DNA from: Betaproteobacteria bacterium
GTDB lineage: Bacteria > Pseudomonadota > Gammaproteobacteria > Burkholderiales > SG8-39
Reading direction: 5' to 3'
Assembly (NCBI GenBank): GCA_029863065.1
Contig: JAOTWE010000006.1
Span: 1 to 33,824 of the forward strand
Length of the DNA: 33,824 nucleotides
Below are positions 22,522-31,207 of this stretch, piece after piece; the first letter of the stretch is position 1; each line of letters opens with the position of its first letter. The notes under the pieces were generated by a model. It worked only from the letters and a program-made list of their open reading frames with translations, was not told the DNA's origin and did not search any database. The position numbers were made by a program, and so were the translations under genes.

Positions 22522-23801
22522 GCGGTGCCGCGGTCGACCTCGTCGGCCAGGCGCCGCAGCGCCGGCGCAATCTCGACCACAGGGGCCGGCAGGCGTGCCA
22601 GCCCGGCGCGGCAGTGCTCGCGCATTTCGGCGAGCGCCGGCTGCGCCAACCGCCTGCCGCCGCGCATCACCGGTGTGAGCAGCGCCGCGCCCGGCTGCGC
22701 GTCGCCTTCCACCGTGACGACGTCGCGCTCGTAATGGCCCGCGGCATCGAGCTTTCGCCACACCTGCTTGCGCCCCGGCCAGGTCGCCTTGCCGGTGGAG
22801 CGTTTGCGGCGCGCGCGGCCCGCGTATTCCTGCAGCTTGTACACCGCGTCGAGGTAGGGGGCATCCGCCGAGGTGGTGAGGCTCGTGCCGACGCCGAAGC
22901 TGTCGATCGGCGCGCCCGCGGCGACGAGCGCAGCGATGCGCGCCTCGTCCAGGTTGCCGCTCGCGAAGATGATCGCGTCGCGATGCCCGGCGTCGTCGAG
23001 GATCCTGCGCACCTGGCGTGAAAGCGCGTCCAGGTCGCCGCTATCGAGGCGCACGCCCTTCAGCTTGCCCGGCGTGGCCGCGGCGCGGCGCGCGCCCTGC
23101 AGCGTGTCGTAGGTGTCGACGAGCAGCACCGCGTTGTTTGGAAATGCCGCCGCGAAATGCGCGAACGCCCCCGCCTCGCTCTCGTGCGCCTGGACGAACG
23201 AGTGCGCCATGGTGCCGAACACGGGGATGCCGAAGCGCGGCGCGGCGAGCGCGGTGGCGCTGCCGTCGAAGCCGGCGAGGTATGCGGCGCGCGCCGCGAG
23301 CAGGCCGGCTTCCGCGCCGTGCGCGCGACGCAGCCCGAAGTCGATCAGCCCCTTGCCCGGCGCGGCGCGCCGCACGTGCGCCGCCTTGGAGGCGATCACC
23401 GTCTGGAAGTGCACGAGGTTGAGCAGGCGCGTCTCGACGAGCTGCGCTTCGGGCATGGGCGCGGCGACGCGCAGGATCGGCTCGTCGGGGAAGAACAGCG
23501 TCCCCTCGGGCATGGCATGCACGTCGCCCGTGAAGCGCAACTGCTCGAGGCGCGTGGCGAAGTCCGCGCGGAAGTGCCCCGAGCGCTCGATCCATTGCAG
23601 GTCCTCGGGTGCGAAGCGCAGGCCTTCGAGATACGCCAGCGCCTGCTCGAGCCCCGCGGCAACGAGGAATTCGCGCCCGGGCGGGAGCTTTCTCACGAAC
23701 AACTCGAACACCGCGGTTTCGGTCATGTCCTGCTCGTAGTACGCCTGCAGCATGGTGAGCTGGTACAGGTCGGTGAGCAGAGGGCTGGTGAGCGCGTTCA
23801 T
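22518..23801 (-). CDS. pncB: Nicotinate phosphoribosyltransferase
   Basis: MNALTSPLLTDLYQLTMLQAYYEQDMTETAVFELFVRKLPPGREFLVAAGLEQALAYLEGLRF...FGTMAHSFVQAH...GVRLDSGDLDALSRQVRRILDDAG...GVGTSLTTS. Confidence 0.93.
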   Translation of the reverse strand: MNALTSPLLTDLYQLTMLQAYYEQDMTETAVFELFVRKLPPGREFLVAAGLEQALAYLEGLRFAPEDLQWIERSGHFRADFATRLEQLRFTGDVHAMPEGTLFFPDEPILRVAAPMPEAQLVETRLLNLVHFQTVIASKAAHVRRAAPGKGLIDFGLRRAHGAEAGLLAARAAYLAGFDGSATALAAPRFGIPVFGTMAHSFVQAHESEAGAFAHFAAAFPNNAVLLVDTYDTLQGARRAAATPGKLKGVRLDSGDLDALSRQVRRILDDAGHRDAIIFASGNLDEARIAALVAAGAPIDSFGVGTSLTTSADAPYLDAVYKLQEYAGRARRKRSTGKATWPGRKQVWRKLDAAGHYERDVVTVEGDAQPGAALLTPVMRGGRRLAQPALAEMREHCRAGLARLPAPVVEIAPALRRLADEVDRGTA

Positions 23802-23834
23802 GAACGCACCTTACGTCCGCAGCGCGCCGCGCGC

Positions 23835-23848
23835 TTGACGCAGGTCAA
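23835..23848. promoter_or_regulatory. FNR/DNR-like palindrome TTGAC-GCAG-GTCAA between divergent genes
   Basis: Direct read. Centre 23841.5 is 40.5 bp from the minus-strand ATG (23801) and 42.5 bp from the plus-strand ATG (23884). Confidence 0.75.
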
Positions 23849-23883
23849 CGGCCGCGGGAGCGCCGGCGGCACACTGCGTGACG

Positions 23884-26289
23884 ATGAACTCCCCGCTGCC
23901 CGCCTCGGCGCTGCGACGGCGCTGCGATCCGCAGCGGCTCGGATTTGCCACGACCGCCGCGCTGCAGGGCCTGGAGCGCGCGCCCGGCCAGGCGCGCGCG
24001 GAAAGCTCGCTCGCCTTCGGCATCGGCATGCGGCGCGAGGGCTATCACCTCTTCGCCATGGGGCCCGAGGGCTACGGCCGTCATAGCCTGGTGCGCGCGC
24101 GCCTCGAGGAAGAGGCGCGCCGGCGCGAGGCGCCCGCCGACTGGTGCTACGTCTTCAATTTCGACGCCCCGCACCGGCCGCGCGCGCTCAAGTTGCCCGC
24201 CGGGCGCGCGAACGCCTTCCGCGACGCGATGGCGCGCCTCGTAGAGGAGCTCGCCGCCGCGATCGCCGCCGCCTTCGAGACCGACGAGTACCGCAACCGC
24301 CACCGCGAAATCGAGACCGAGCTCGCCGAGCGCCAGGAACGCGCGCTGAACGACCTCGGCGCGCGCGCGCGCGGCGACGGCATTGCGCTGGTGCGCACGC
24401 CGAGCGGCTTCGGCTTCGGCCCGTTCAGCAAGGCGGGCGACGGCGTCATGGAGCCCGAGGAGTTCGGCAAGCTGGAGGCCGCCGCGCAGCAGCGCTTCGA
24501 AAAGCGCATCGGCGAGCTGCAGAAGGAGCTCGGCGACCTCCTGCACCAGATGCCGAAATGGCGCCGCGAAGCGCTGGACAGGATGCGCGGGCTGGATCGC
24601 GACGTGACGCGCGCGGCGGTGAACAGCCTGATCGACGAGCTGAAGGCGACATACGCGGCCCTGCCCCACGTGCAGGAATACCTGGAGCGCGTGAAGGCCG
24701 ACACGCTGGCGAACGCCGCGGTGTTCCGCCAGGCGAAGGACGGCGAGGCGCCGACGCTGTTCGGCATCCCGTTGCCGCGTCCCGAGGGCTCCGAGGGGCC
24801 GTTCCGCCGCTACGCGGTGAACGTGCTCATCGAGCATTCCGGCGCCAGCGGCGCACCGGTGGTGACCGAGGACCATCCGAGCCATGCGGCGCTCATCGGC
24901 CGCATCGAGCACGTGGCGCAGATGGGCGCCCTGGTCACCGACTTCACCCTCATTCGCGCGGGCGCGCTGCACCGCGCGAATGGCGGCTATCTGGTGCTCG
25001 ATGCCCTCAAGGTGCTCACCCAGCCCTATGCCTGGGAGGCGCTGAAGCGCGCCCTGCGCGCGCGCGCCATCGACGTGCGCACGCTCGGCCAGGAGCTCGG
25101 CATCCTGTCGACCGTGTCGCTCGAGCCCGAGCCGATTCCCCTCGACGTGAAGCTCGTGCTGGTGGGCGAGCGCCATCTGTACTACCTGCTGCACGCCTGG
25201 GACCCGGAGTTCGCCGAGCTGTTCAAGGTGGCGGTGGACTTCGAGGAGGATATGCCGCGCGGCGACGACGACGACGCGCGCTTCGCGCGGCTCATCGCCG
25301 GCTGCGTGGCGCGCGAGAAGCTGCGGCCGCTGGATGCCGCGGCGGCGGCGCGCGTCATCGAGCATCAGGCGCGCGACGCGGGCGACGCGCACAAGCTCTC
25401 GGTGCGCATGCAGGGCCTGGTCGACCTGCTGCGCGAGGCCGACTACTGGACGGGCGTCGCCGGGCGCGAGACGGTCGGCGTGGAGGACGTGCGCAAGGCG
25501 ATCGACGCCCAGGTCGCGCGCGCCGACCGGCTGCGCGAGCGCCTGAAGGAGACGATCGTGCGCGGCACGCTGCTCATCGACACCGCCGGCAGCCGCGTCG
25601 CGCAGGTGAACGCTCTGGCGGTGCTGCAGCTCGGTGACTTCGCCTTCGGCTCGCCGCATCGCATCACGTCGCGCGTACGGCTCGGCTCGGCGGGCGTCGT
25701 CGACATCGAGCGCGAGTCCGAGCTCGGCGGCCCGATTCATTCCAAGGGCGTGCTGATCCTCTCGGGCTACCTGGCAGGGCGCTACATGCCGACGAAGCCG
25801 CTGTCGCTGTCGGCGAGCCTGGTCTTCGAGCAGAGCTACGGCGGCGTCGAGGGCGACAGCGCCTCGTCCGCGGAGCTCTACGCGCTCCTGTCGGCGCTCG
25901 CCGGCGCGCCGCTCAAGCAGTCGCTCGCCGTCACCGGCTCGGTCAACCAGCACGGCGACGTGCAGGCGATCGGCAGCGTGAACGAGAAGATCGAGGGATT
26001 CTTCGACCTGTGCCGGGCGCGCGGCCTGACGGGCGAGCAGGGCGTGCTGATACCGCAGGCGAACGTCATGCACCTCATGCTGCGCGAGGATGTCGTGCAG
26101 GCGGTCGAGGAAGGCAGGTTCGCCGTGTACGCGGTGCGCAGCGTGGACGAAGGCGTGGAACTCCTCACCGGCGTGCCGGCCGAGGAAATCCACGCGCGGG
26201 TCGAGGCGCGGCTCGCGGAGTTCGCGGCGAAGGCGCGCGCCTTCGCCGCGGGCGGCGAAAGACCATGGCAGCCCGGCAAGAAGAAGTGA
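23884..26289 (+). CDS. Lon-related ATP-dependent protease (AAA_32-type / LonB-like)
   Basis: MNSPLPASALRRRCDPQRLGFATTAALQGLERAPGQARAESSLAFGIGMRREGYHLFAMGPEGYGRHSLV...; Lon proteolytic domain with EQSYGGVEGDSASSAELYALLSALAGAPLKQSLAVTGSVNQHGDVQAIGSVNEKIEGFF (Ser-Lys dyad). An alternative GTG at 23878 is possible. Confidence 0.93.
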   Translation: MNSPLPASALRRRCDPQRLGFATTAALQGLERAPGQARAESSLAFGIGMRREGYHLFAMGPEGYGRHSLVRARLEEEARRREAPADWCYVFNFDAPHRPRALKLPAGRANAFRDAMARLVEELAAAIAAAFETDEYRNRHREIETELAERQERALNDLGARARGDGIALVRTPSGFGFGPFSKAGDGVMEPEEFGKLEAAAQQRFEKRIGELQKELGDLLHQMPKWRREALDRMRGLDRDVTRAAVNSLIDELKATYAALPHVQEYLERVKADTLANAAVFRQAKDGEAPTLFGIPLPRPEGSEGPFRRYAVNVLIEHSGASGAPVVTEDHPSHAALIGRIEHVAQMGALVTDFTLIRAGALHRANGGYLVLDALKVLTQPYAWEALKRALRARAIDVRTLGQELGILSTVSLEPEPIPLDVKLVLVGERHLYYLLHAWDPEFAELFKVAVDFEEDMPRGDDDDARFARLIAGCVAREKLRPLDAAAAARVIEHQARDAGDAHKLSVRMQGLVDLLREADYWTGVAGRETVGVEDVRKAIDAQVARADRLRERLKETIVRGTLLIDTAGSRVAQVNALAVLQLGDFAFGSPHRITSRVRLGSAGVVDIERESELGGPIHSKGVLILSGYLAGRYMPTKPLSLSASLVFEQSYGGVEGDSASSAELYALLSALAGAPLKQSLAVTGSVNQHGDVQAIGSVNEKIEGFFDLCRARGLTGEQGVLIPQANVMHLMLREDVVQAVEEGRFAVYAVRSVDEGVELLTGVPAEEIHARVEARLAEFAAKARAFAAGGERPWQPGKKK

Positions 26290-26768
26290 GGATCCGGCGC
26301 GTCGTCGCGTGCTTCGCGCCGGGGAGCGTGGCGCGTCCGGAGGCGGTGGCGCGGCTGGCGCAAGAGCTGGATGCCGAGCTGCTCGGGCTGTTCATCGAAG
26401 ATGTGGAGCTGCTGCGCTTCGCGTCCCTGCCCTTCGCGCGGGAGGTCGGGCTCGCGTCGGCCACGCTGCGCGCGATGGACGTGGCGGGGCTGGAGCGGCA
26501 AATGCGCGCGCAAGCGCGGCTGCTCGAGGACGCCCTGGCGGCAATTCTAAATCCCGCCGCGACCGACTGGTCGTTCCGCGTGGAGCGATCGACGCCCGCG
26601 AGCGCCGTCGAGGCGGTGCTAGCGGAGGGTCATGCGCCGGCGCTGCTGATTCCGCCGGGCGGGAACATTCGAGCGGAGCGGCGGCTGGTGAAGCGGCCGG
26701 AGCTGACGCTGGCCGCGGTCAAGGAGTGGCTGGCGGCGGGGAAGCCGGTGGTGATTCTGCCGGAGTGA
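26265..26768 (+). CDS. Universal-stress-like small protein coupled to the Lon-like gene
   Basis: MAARQEEVRIRRVVACFAPGSVARPEAVARLAQELDAELLGLFIEDVELLRFASLPFAREVGLAS...VLAEGHAPALLIPPGG...; overlaps the end of the protease gene. Alternative GTG start at 26286. UspA-like N-terminus and weak overall family match. Confidence 0.65.
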   Translation: MAARQEEVRIRRVVACFAPGSVARPEAVARLAQELDAELLGLFIEDVELLRFASLPFAREVGLASATLRAMDVAGLERQMRAQARLLEDALAAILNPAATDWSFRVERSTPASAVEAVLAEGHAPALLIPPGGNIRAERRLVKRPELTLAAVKEWLAAGKPVVILPE

Positions 26769-26770
26769 TG

Positions 26771-26804
26771 TGCGGTTTCTCGCTCGTGCAGTCTTGAAAC
26801 CGCA
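26771..26804. repeat. Perfect 9-bp inverted repeat TGCGGTTTC-N16-GAAACCGCA
   Basis: Direct read: TGCGGTTTC 26771-26779 and GAAACCGCA 26796-26804, in the convergent intergenic region. Could be a bidirectional terminator. Confidence 0.6.
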
Positions 26805-26858
26805 TGGACCGGCGAGAGTCCGCTTACGGCCAGAAGGCGACGTTCGCGAATGGACGTG

Positions 26859-27734
26859 TCAGTGCCCGGCTGCCGAAAATGCGCGCGCGGCGCGTTCGCG
26901 GCCGAGCGCGATCAATTCCTCCGCACGCCAGTACTCGAAAAGGCCGCAGGCATTGCGCGGGATCTCGATCATTACGTCGGTCGAGTAGGCAGCGAGCCGC
27001 AAACGCATGATGGTGTCCTGCATCGCTTCCATGGATGCAGACGCAATATCGAGGATGCCGTGCGCAGGCGCGGCCGGCATGCCTGACTGGTGCAGGCTGT
27101 CGATAAAGGCATGGATGCGCTGCCGATAGCAGTTGCCATTGGGGATCGGCGCTCGCGGGGGCGGGGGTGGCCTCGACTCGGTGGCGCCTCTCAGATTGAC
27201 GGCAACGGTGAGACCGGTTGTGTCGTTGTGCGTGGGTCCGATCGGGACCGGATTCACCAAGCCGCCGTCAACCAGCGTGCGGCCGTTGCGGCCGAAGGGC
27301 GTAAAGATGAAAGGGGTTGCGATCGACGCACGGATCGCATCGAACAGCTTACCCTCGTGCAGCCACACCTCCTCGCCGGACTCGAGGTCGGTTGCCACTG
27401 CAGCGAACGACACGGGCAGATCCTCGATGTCGAAATCGCCAATCAGCTCGCGCAGCACACCGATAATGCGATCGCCCTTGAAAAGACCTTTGCGCCCGAA
27501 CGCCGGATCGAGCAGCCGCACCACGTGCAGGCGCTCCAGCGCCAGCACCCACTCCGTATAAGTGTCGAGCTTGCCTGCGGCGTAGATTCCTCCGATGAGC
27601 GCGCCTATCGAAGCGCCCGTGATCGAGCGAATGTCATAGCCGTTCTCGTTGAGCCACTGGATTACGCCGATGTGCGCCATGCCGCGGGCGCCGCCGATGC
27701 CGAGAACGAGCGATACCGTCTTCAACTGTGTCAC
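26859..27734 (-). CDS. Patatin-like phospholipase family protein
   Basis: MTQLKTVSLVLGIGGARGMAHIGVIQWLNENGYDIRSITGASIGALIGGIYAAGKL (GxSxG, oxyanion GGARG) and FTPFGRNGRTLVDGGLVNPVPIG (DGG). Confidence 0.95.
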   Translation of the reverse strand: MTQLKTVSLVLGIGGARGMAHIGVIQWLNENGYDIRSITGASIGALIGGIYAAGKLDTYTEWVLALERLHVVRLLDPAFGRKGLFKGDRIIGVLRELIGDFDIEDLPVSFAAVATDLESGEEVWLHEGKLFDAIRASIATPFIFTPFGRNGRTLVDGGLVNPVPIGPTHNDTTGLTVAVNLRGATESRPPPPPRAPIPNGNCYRQRIHAFIDSLHQSGMPAAPAHGILDIASASMEAMQDTIMRLRLAAYSTDVMIEIPRNACGLFEYWRAEELIALGRERAARAFSAAGH

Positions 27735-27846
27735 GATTTGCCCGGCAATGCCGCGCAGGGTCGCTGCGCCTCAAGCTACGCCTTCGCGAATCATGCGCCT
27801 TATTTGAGCCGACGGGTACACAGGCGTGCAACAAACGAATAGGATA

Positions 27847-29556
27847 TCAATCAGCATGCGCTGCGCGCGCCAGCCAGCGCCTGAGCTCCGCGAGCGGCCG
27901 CGTATTGAGGACGTCCTTTCTCTCCAGCCACCCGCGCCGCGCCTGCCCGATCCCGAAGCGCAGCACGTCGAAGCCGTCCACGCCGTGCGCGTCCGAGCTC
28001 ACGGCGACCAAAACGCCCTCCGCCTTCGCCATGCGGCAGTGCGCATCAGTCAGGTCGAGGCGGTCCGGGTGCGCGTTCAGCTCCAGCGCTACGCCGAGCC
28101 GCTGTGCCTGCCTCACGATCGCGAGCATGTCGACGTCGTAAGGCGCGCGCTCCTCGATCAAGCGCCCGCTGGGATGCGCGAGGATGGAGAACAGCGGGTT
28201 TGCCATCGCTTTCAGGATGCGCTCGGTCTGCCGCGCGCGCGGCAGATCGAACTTGCCGTGCACCGCGCCCACCACGAGGTCGAGCTTCTCGAGGATCGAG
28301 TCCGGCAGATCGAGGCTGCCGTCCTCGAGGATGTCCACCTCGATCCCCTTGAGCAGCGTGATGCCCGAGAGCGTCTTGTTCAGCGCGTCGATCTCCGCGA
28401 TCTGCTTCGAAAGGCGCTGCGGATCGAGGCCGTGCGCCATCGTCAGCCGCCGCGAGTGCTCAGTGATGGCGAGGTACTGCAGGCCGTGCGCATTTGCCGC
28501 CAGCGCCATCTCGCGAAGCGTATTGCGGCCGTCGGTGGCGCGCGTGTGCGCGTGCAGGTCGCCCCTGAGATCCGCGAGCTCGACGAGCCGCGGCAGCTCG
28601 CCGCGGCGCGCCGCCTCCAGCTCGCCCGCTGCCTCGCGCAGCTCGGGCTCGATGTAGGGCAGCCCCACCGCGGCATAGACCGACGCCTCCGTCTCGCCCG
28701 CGACGCGGCGCTTTCCCTTCCATACGCCGTACTCGTTGATCTTGAGCCCGCGCGCGATGCCGAGCTTGCGCACCGCGATGTTGTGCGCTTTGGATCCCGT
28801 GAAGTAGTGCAGCGCCGCGCCGAAGGACGCCTTGGGCACTACGCGCAGGTCACACTGCACGCCGCTCGCGAGAATCGCGCTCGCGCGCGTGGTGCCCTGC
28901 GCGGTTACGTGCTTCACCTCGCCGTAGCCCGCAAAGCGCTTGACGATCTGCGCGGGCTTGTCGGAAACGACCAGGAAGTCCAGGTCGCCGACGGTCTCCT
29001 TCATGCGCCGGTAGCTCCCGGCGACCACCGCGCCGAGATGCCTCGCGAAGGGCTCGGCGTACTGCGCGGCCACCGCGAGCTTGAAGCGCTGCTTCTTCTG
29101 CGCGTGCGCGCGCGCCGCTTCCAGGAGCCGCTGGGCGGTCTTCTCGCCGAAGCCGGGGATATCCGCGAGCTTTCCCGCGCGCGCCGCGCGCTCGAGTGCG
29201 TCGAGCGAGGAGATGCGCCGCTCGTAAAGCGCGCGCAGGCGCTTGGGGCCGAGGCCCGGAAGCCGCAGCAGCTCCGTGATGCCGGCGGGATACTTCTTGC
29301 GCAGCCGCTCGAGCAGCGCGCAGCGGCCGGTCGCCGCAATCTCGTGGATCTTGCCGTCGAGGTCCGCGCCGATGCCGGGAAGCTTCGGCAGATCCTGCCC
29401 TGCGGCGAGCGCAGCCGGGAGGTCGAGGGAGAGTCCCGCAACGACGCGCGCCGCGTTCCGGTAGGCGCGCACGCGGAACGGGTTTTCGTCGCCGAGCTCG
29501 AGCAGCTCCGCGATCTCCTCGAACGCGGCCGCGATGTCGGCGTTGTGGACCGGCAT
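27847..29556 (-). CDS. polX: PolX-type DNA polymerase beta family protein with C-terminal PHP domain
   Basis: MPVHNADIAAAFEEIAELLELGDENPFRVRAYRNAARVVAGLS..., LPGIGADLDGKIHEI, VAGSYRRMKETVGDLDFLVVSDKP, then PHP segment DLRGDLHAHTRATDGRNTLREMALAANAHGLQYLAITEHSRRLTMAHGLD. Confidence 0.94.
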   Translation of the reverse strand: MPVHNADIAAAFEEIAELLELGDENPFRVRAYRNAARVVAGLSLDLPAALAAGQDLPKLPGIGADLDGKIHEIAATGRCALLERLRKKYPAGITELLRLPGLGPKRLRALYERRISSLDALERAARAGKLADIPGFGEKTAQRLLEAARAHAQKKQRFKLAVAAQYAEPFARHLGAVVAGSYRRMKETVGDLDFLVVSDKPAQIVKRFAGYGEVKHVTAQGTTRASAILASGVQCDLRVVPKASFGAALHYFTGSKAHNIAVRKLGIARGLKINEYGVWKGKRRVAGETEASVYAAVGLPYIEPELREAAGELEAARRGELPRLVELADLRGDLHAHTRATDGRNTLREMALAANAHGLQYLAITEHSRRLTMAHGLDPQRLSKQIAEIDALNKTLSGITLLKGIEVDILEDGSLDLPDSILEKLDLVVGAVHGKFDLPRARQTERILKAMANPLFSILAHPSGRLIEERAPYDVDMLAIVRQAQRLGVALELNAHPDRLDLTDAHCRMAKAEGVLVAVSSDAHGVDGFDVLRFGIGQARRGWLERKDVLNTRPLAELRRWLARAAHAD

Positions 29557-29572
29557 GGCCCTACTTGGCCGG

Positions 29573-29851
29573 TCAGTGGTCCTCTATGCGGGGAACGCCA
29601 TCCTCGGCGGGCACGCCGGTGTCGGGGTCGATGTAGTCCGAGATGCCGATCTCCTTCTCGGCCTCTTCCAGCGTCTCGCCCGGCTCCGATGTGGATTCGC
29701 CGGCCTCCATGTCCTGCACCGCCTCGAGCAGCGTGGCGAAGGGCCCGTACTCGCGGCCGCCGTCTTTCGACTGCCAGTAGACGCCGTCGGGACGCTCGAC
29801 GATGCGCGTGCGGTCGTATTCGGGCGGGGTCTCGGGGATCGCCTTGCTCAT
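29573..29851 (-). CDS. Hypothetical small acidic protein
   Basis: 92 aa MSKAIPETPPEYDRTRIVERPDGVYWQSKDGGREYGPFATLLEAVQDMEAGESTSEPGETLEEAEKEIGISDYIDPDTGVPAEDGVPRIEDH; coherent composition, co-directional with polX. Confidence 0.75.
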   Translation of the reverse strand: MSKAIPETPPEYDRTRIVERPDGVYWQSKDGGREYGPFATLLEAVQDMEAGESTSEPGETLEEAEKEIGISDYIDPDTGVPAEDGVPRIEDH

Positions 29852-29863
29852 CGCGCCCCAATG

Positions 29864-29935
29864 TTACCTGCAAACGAGCACCGGTACGCGCGAATTCGCG
29901 ACCGTCTTCAGCGTCTGGCTGCCGAGTGCCGGCGC
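29864..29935 (-). pseudogene. Remnant C-terminus of a universal stress protein
   Basis: Minus-strand translation ...PALGSQTLKTVANSRVPVLVCR* ends at TAA (29864-29866) and matches the typical UspA C-terminal LGS-x(n)-PVLV-x-R pattern. No Usp body upstream; the FNR-like box begins about 10 bp away. Confidence 0.6.
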
Positions 29936-29944
29936 GGCGCGGGT

Positions 29945-29958
29945 TTGACCGAGATCAA
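29945..29958. promoter_or_regulatory. FNR/DNR-like palindrome TTGAC-CGAG-ATCAA
   Basis: Direct read. Centre 29951.5 is 39.5 bp from the ATG at 29991 (plus). Confidence 0.7.
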
Positions 29959-29990
29959 ACCGGCGCCCGCCGGCCGTGCCAGCCTGCCGC

Positions 29991-30152
29991 ATGGCCATCC
30001 AACCGCTCACGCGACGCGTGGCGGCAGGGGCGCTCGGCGCCTTCGGCGTGGCACTCATGCTGCTCACTCCGGACACGCGCGCCGGGCTTGCGCTGCTCGC
30101 ACTCGCAGTGGCGATCGAGGTCGCGGGTATCCTGATCGAGCTCAAGCGCTAG
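29991..30152 (+). CDS. Small (53 aa) predicted membrane protein
   Basis: MAIQPLTRRVAAGALGAFGVALMLLTPDTRAGLALLALAVAIEVAGILIELKR*; two hydrophobic segments. Below the ORF-track length cut-off. Sits 39.5 bp from an FNR-like box centre. Confidence 0.6.
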   Translation: MAIQPLTRRVAAGALGAFGVALMLLTPDTRAGLALLALAVAIEVAGILIELKR

Positions 30153-30949
30153 GGCACCCACCCGCCCCACATGTCGTAGAGCGTGAGCGCGATCTCGAAC
30201 GCGATCAGCGCCACGATGTACCACTCGACGCGCAGCGCGTGGCGCGCGCCCATCAGGTCGACCAGCGTGCGCTCGGTGCGCGCGATGAGCTCCAGCTTGC
30301 GGTCGAGCGCGGCGAGGCGCTCGCGGATCTCGAATTCGTCTTCCAGCAGCGCGTTGAGCCCCTCCAGCCGCGGGTGGTCCCAGAGCAGCTCGGGCTTGTC
30401 GCCGACCTCGGCGCGCCCGACCATGCGGCTCTCGATGAGCAGCAGTGCGCCGATCCGCTTCAGGTGCTCGCGCGTGCGCCCGCCGATGCGACCTTCGCGC
30501 TCGAGCGTCAGGGCGAGCGGCTCGATGCGGTCGAAGTCGGCCGCGAGCCGCGCCTCGTAGTGGGCGAGCACCACGCTCTTGGACAGCGCCTCGGCGACCA
30601 GCTGCAACCGCTCGAGGCTCGCCGATTGCAGGACAAGCGCCCCTTCCTGCAAGCCCTCGGGCCGCGAGGCGTCGACGCGCACCTCGAGCTCTTCCACTTC
30701 GGGGCTGCGTGCGCGCTGCTCGTCGGGCAGGGCGAGCCGCGCGCGAAGGTCGCGCTCGTCCTCGGGCGAGGCAGCGAAAAGCACCGCCACGCCGTAGCGG
30801 AACAGCACCGCGAGGCCGCCGCCGCCGAGCTTCGTCGTGAGCGGCGCCCGGGCCAGGGTCTCGGCCTCGGGCCAGTTGCGCAGGTCGAGGCGCGTACCGA
30901 GCAGCAGCGCGCGCGCGCGGAAGGCGCGCGACGTGAAGGCGTATTCCAT
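30149..30949 (-). CDS. RMD1/DUF155 family protein
   Basis: MEYAFTSRAFRARALLLGTRLDLRNW...GLAVLFRYGVAVLFAAS...ASLERLQLVAEALSKSVVLAHYE...LLEDEFEIRERLAALDRKLELIARTERTLVDLMGARHALRVEWYIVALIAFEIALTLYDM; layout of the RMD1/YagE family with C-terminal TM. Confidence 0.85.
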   Translation of the reverse strand: MEYAFTSRAFRARALLLGTRLDLRNWPEAETLARAPLTTKLGGGGLAVLFRYGVAVLFAASPEDERDLRARLALPDEQRARSPEVEELEVRVDASRPEGLQEGALVLQSASLERLQLVAEALSKSVVLAHYEARLAADFDRIEPLALTLEREGRIGGRTREHLKRIGALLLIESRMVGRAEVGDKPELLWDHPRLEGLNALLEDEFEIRERLAALDRKLELIARTERTLVDLMGARHALRVEWYIVALIAFEIALTLYDMWGGWVP

Positions 30950-30982
30950 GGCGCCATTGCGCCATGCACGCGGCCCGCGCGC

Positions 30983-30996
30983 TTGACTGAGGTCAA
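30983..30996. promoter_or_regulatory. FNR/DNR-like palindrome TTGAC-TGAG-GTCAA between divergent genes
   Basis: Direct read. Centre 30989.5 is 40.5 bp from the minus ATG (30949) and 41.5 bp from the plus ATG (31031). Hexamer TCTAAT at 31018-31023, 5/6 to TATAAT. Confidence 0.8.
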
Positions 30997-31030
30997 GGGG
31001 CGAAGAGATGGCGGCGGTCTAATGGACCGT

Positions 31031-31207
31031 ATGCCCTGGAACCAGGCCTATTACCCGGCCTCGATGAAGCGTCTGCCGTTGCGCGTGCGCGCGAAGGCGA
31101 TCGAGATCGCCAATGCCCTGCTGGAATCAGGGCGCCCCGAAGGCCAGGCGATCCGCATCGGCATCGCGCAGGCGAAGGCATGGGCCACGCGCCACAACCC
31201 CCAGTGA
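31031..31207 (+). CDS. YdaT-like small stress protein
   Basis: 58 aa MPWNQAYYPASMKRLPLRVRAKAIEIANALLESGRPEGQAIRIGIAQAKAWATRHNPQ; strong recalled resemblance to YdaT-type general stress proteins. An ATG at 31022 would overlap the predicted -10. Confidence 0.82.
   Translation: MPWNQAYYPASMKRLPLRVRAKAIEIANALLESGRPEGQAIRIGIAQAKAWATRHNPQ

Noticed and set aside
23845-26193. 782-aa minus-strand ORF antisense to the Lon-like gene
   Set aside because: Compositionally biased (H/R/A-rich) with no recognisable motif, while the plus-strand frame has clear Lon motifs.
27826-30135. 769-aa plus-strand ORF antisense to polX
   Set aside because: Antisense artefact; polX motifs on the minus strand are unambiguous.
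29864-30145. 93-aa minus-strand ORF as a real intact protein
   Set aside because: Only the last ~21 residues look like a protein domain (Usp tail); the rest is antisense to the 53-aa membrane ORF and crosses the palindrome.
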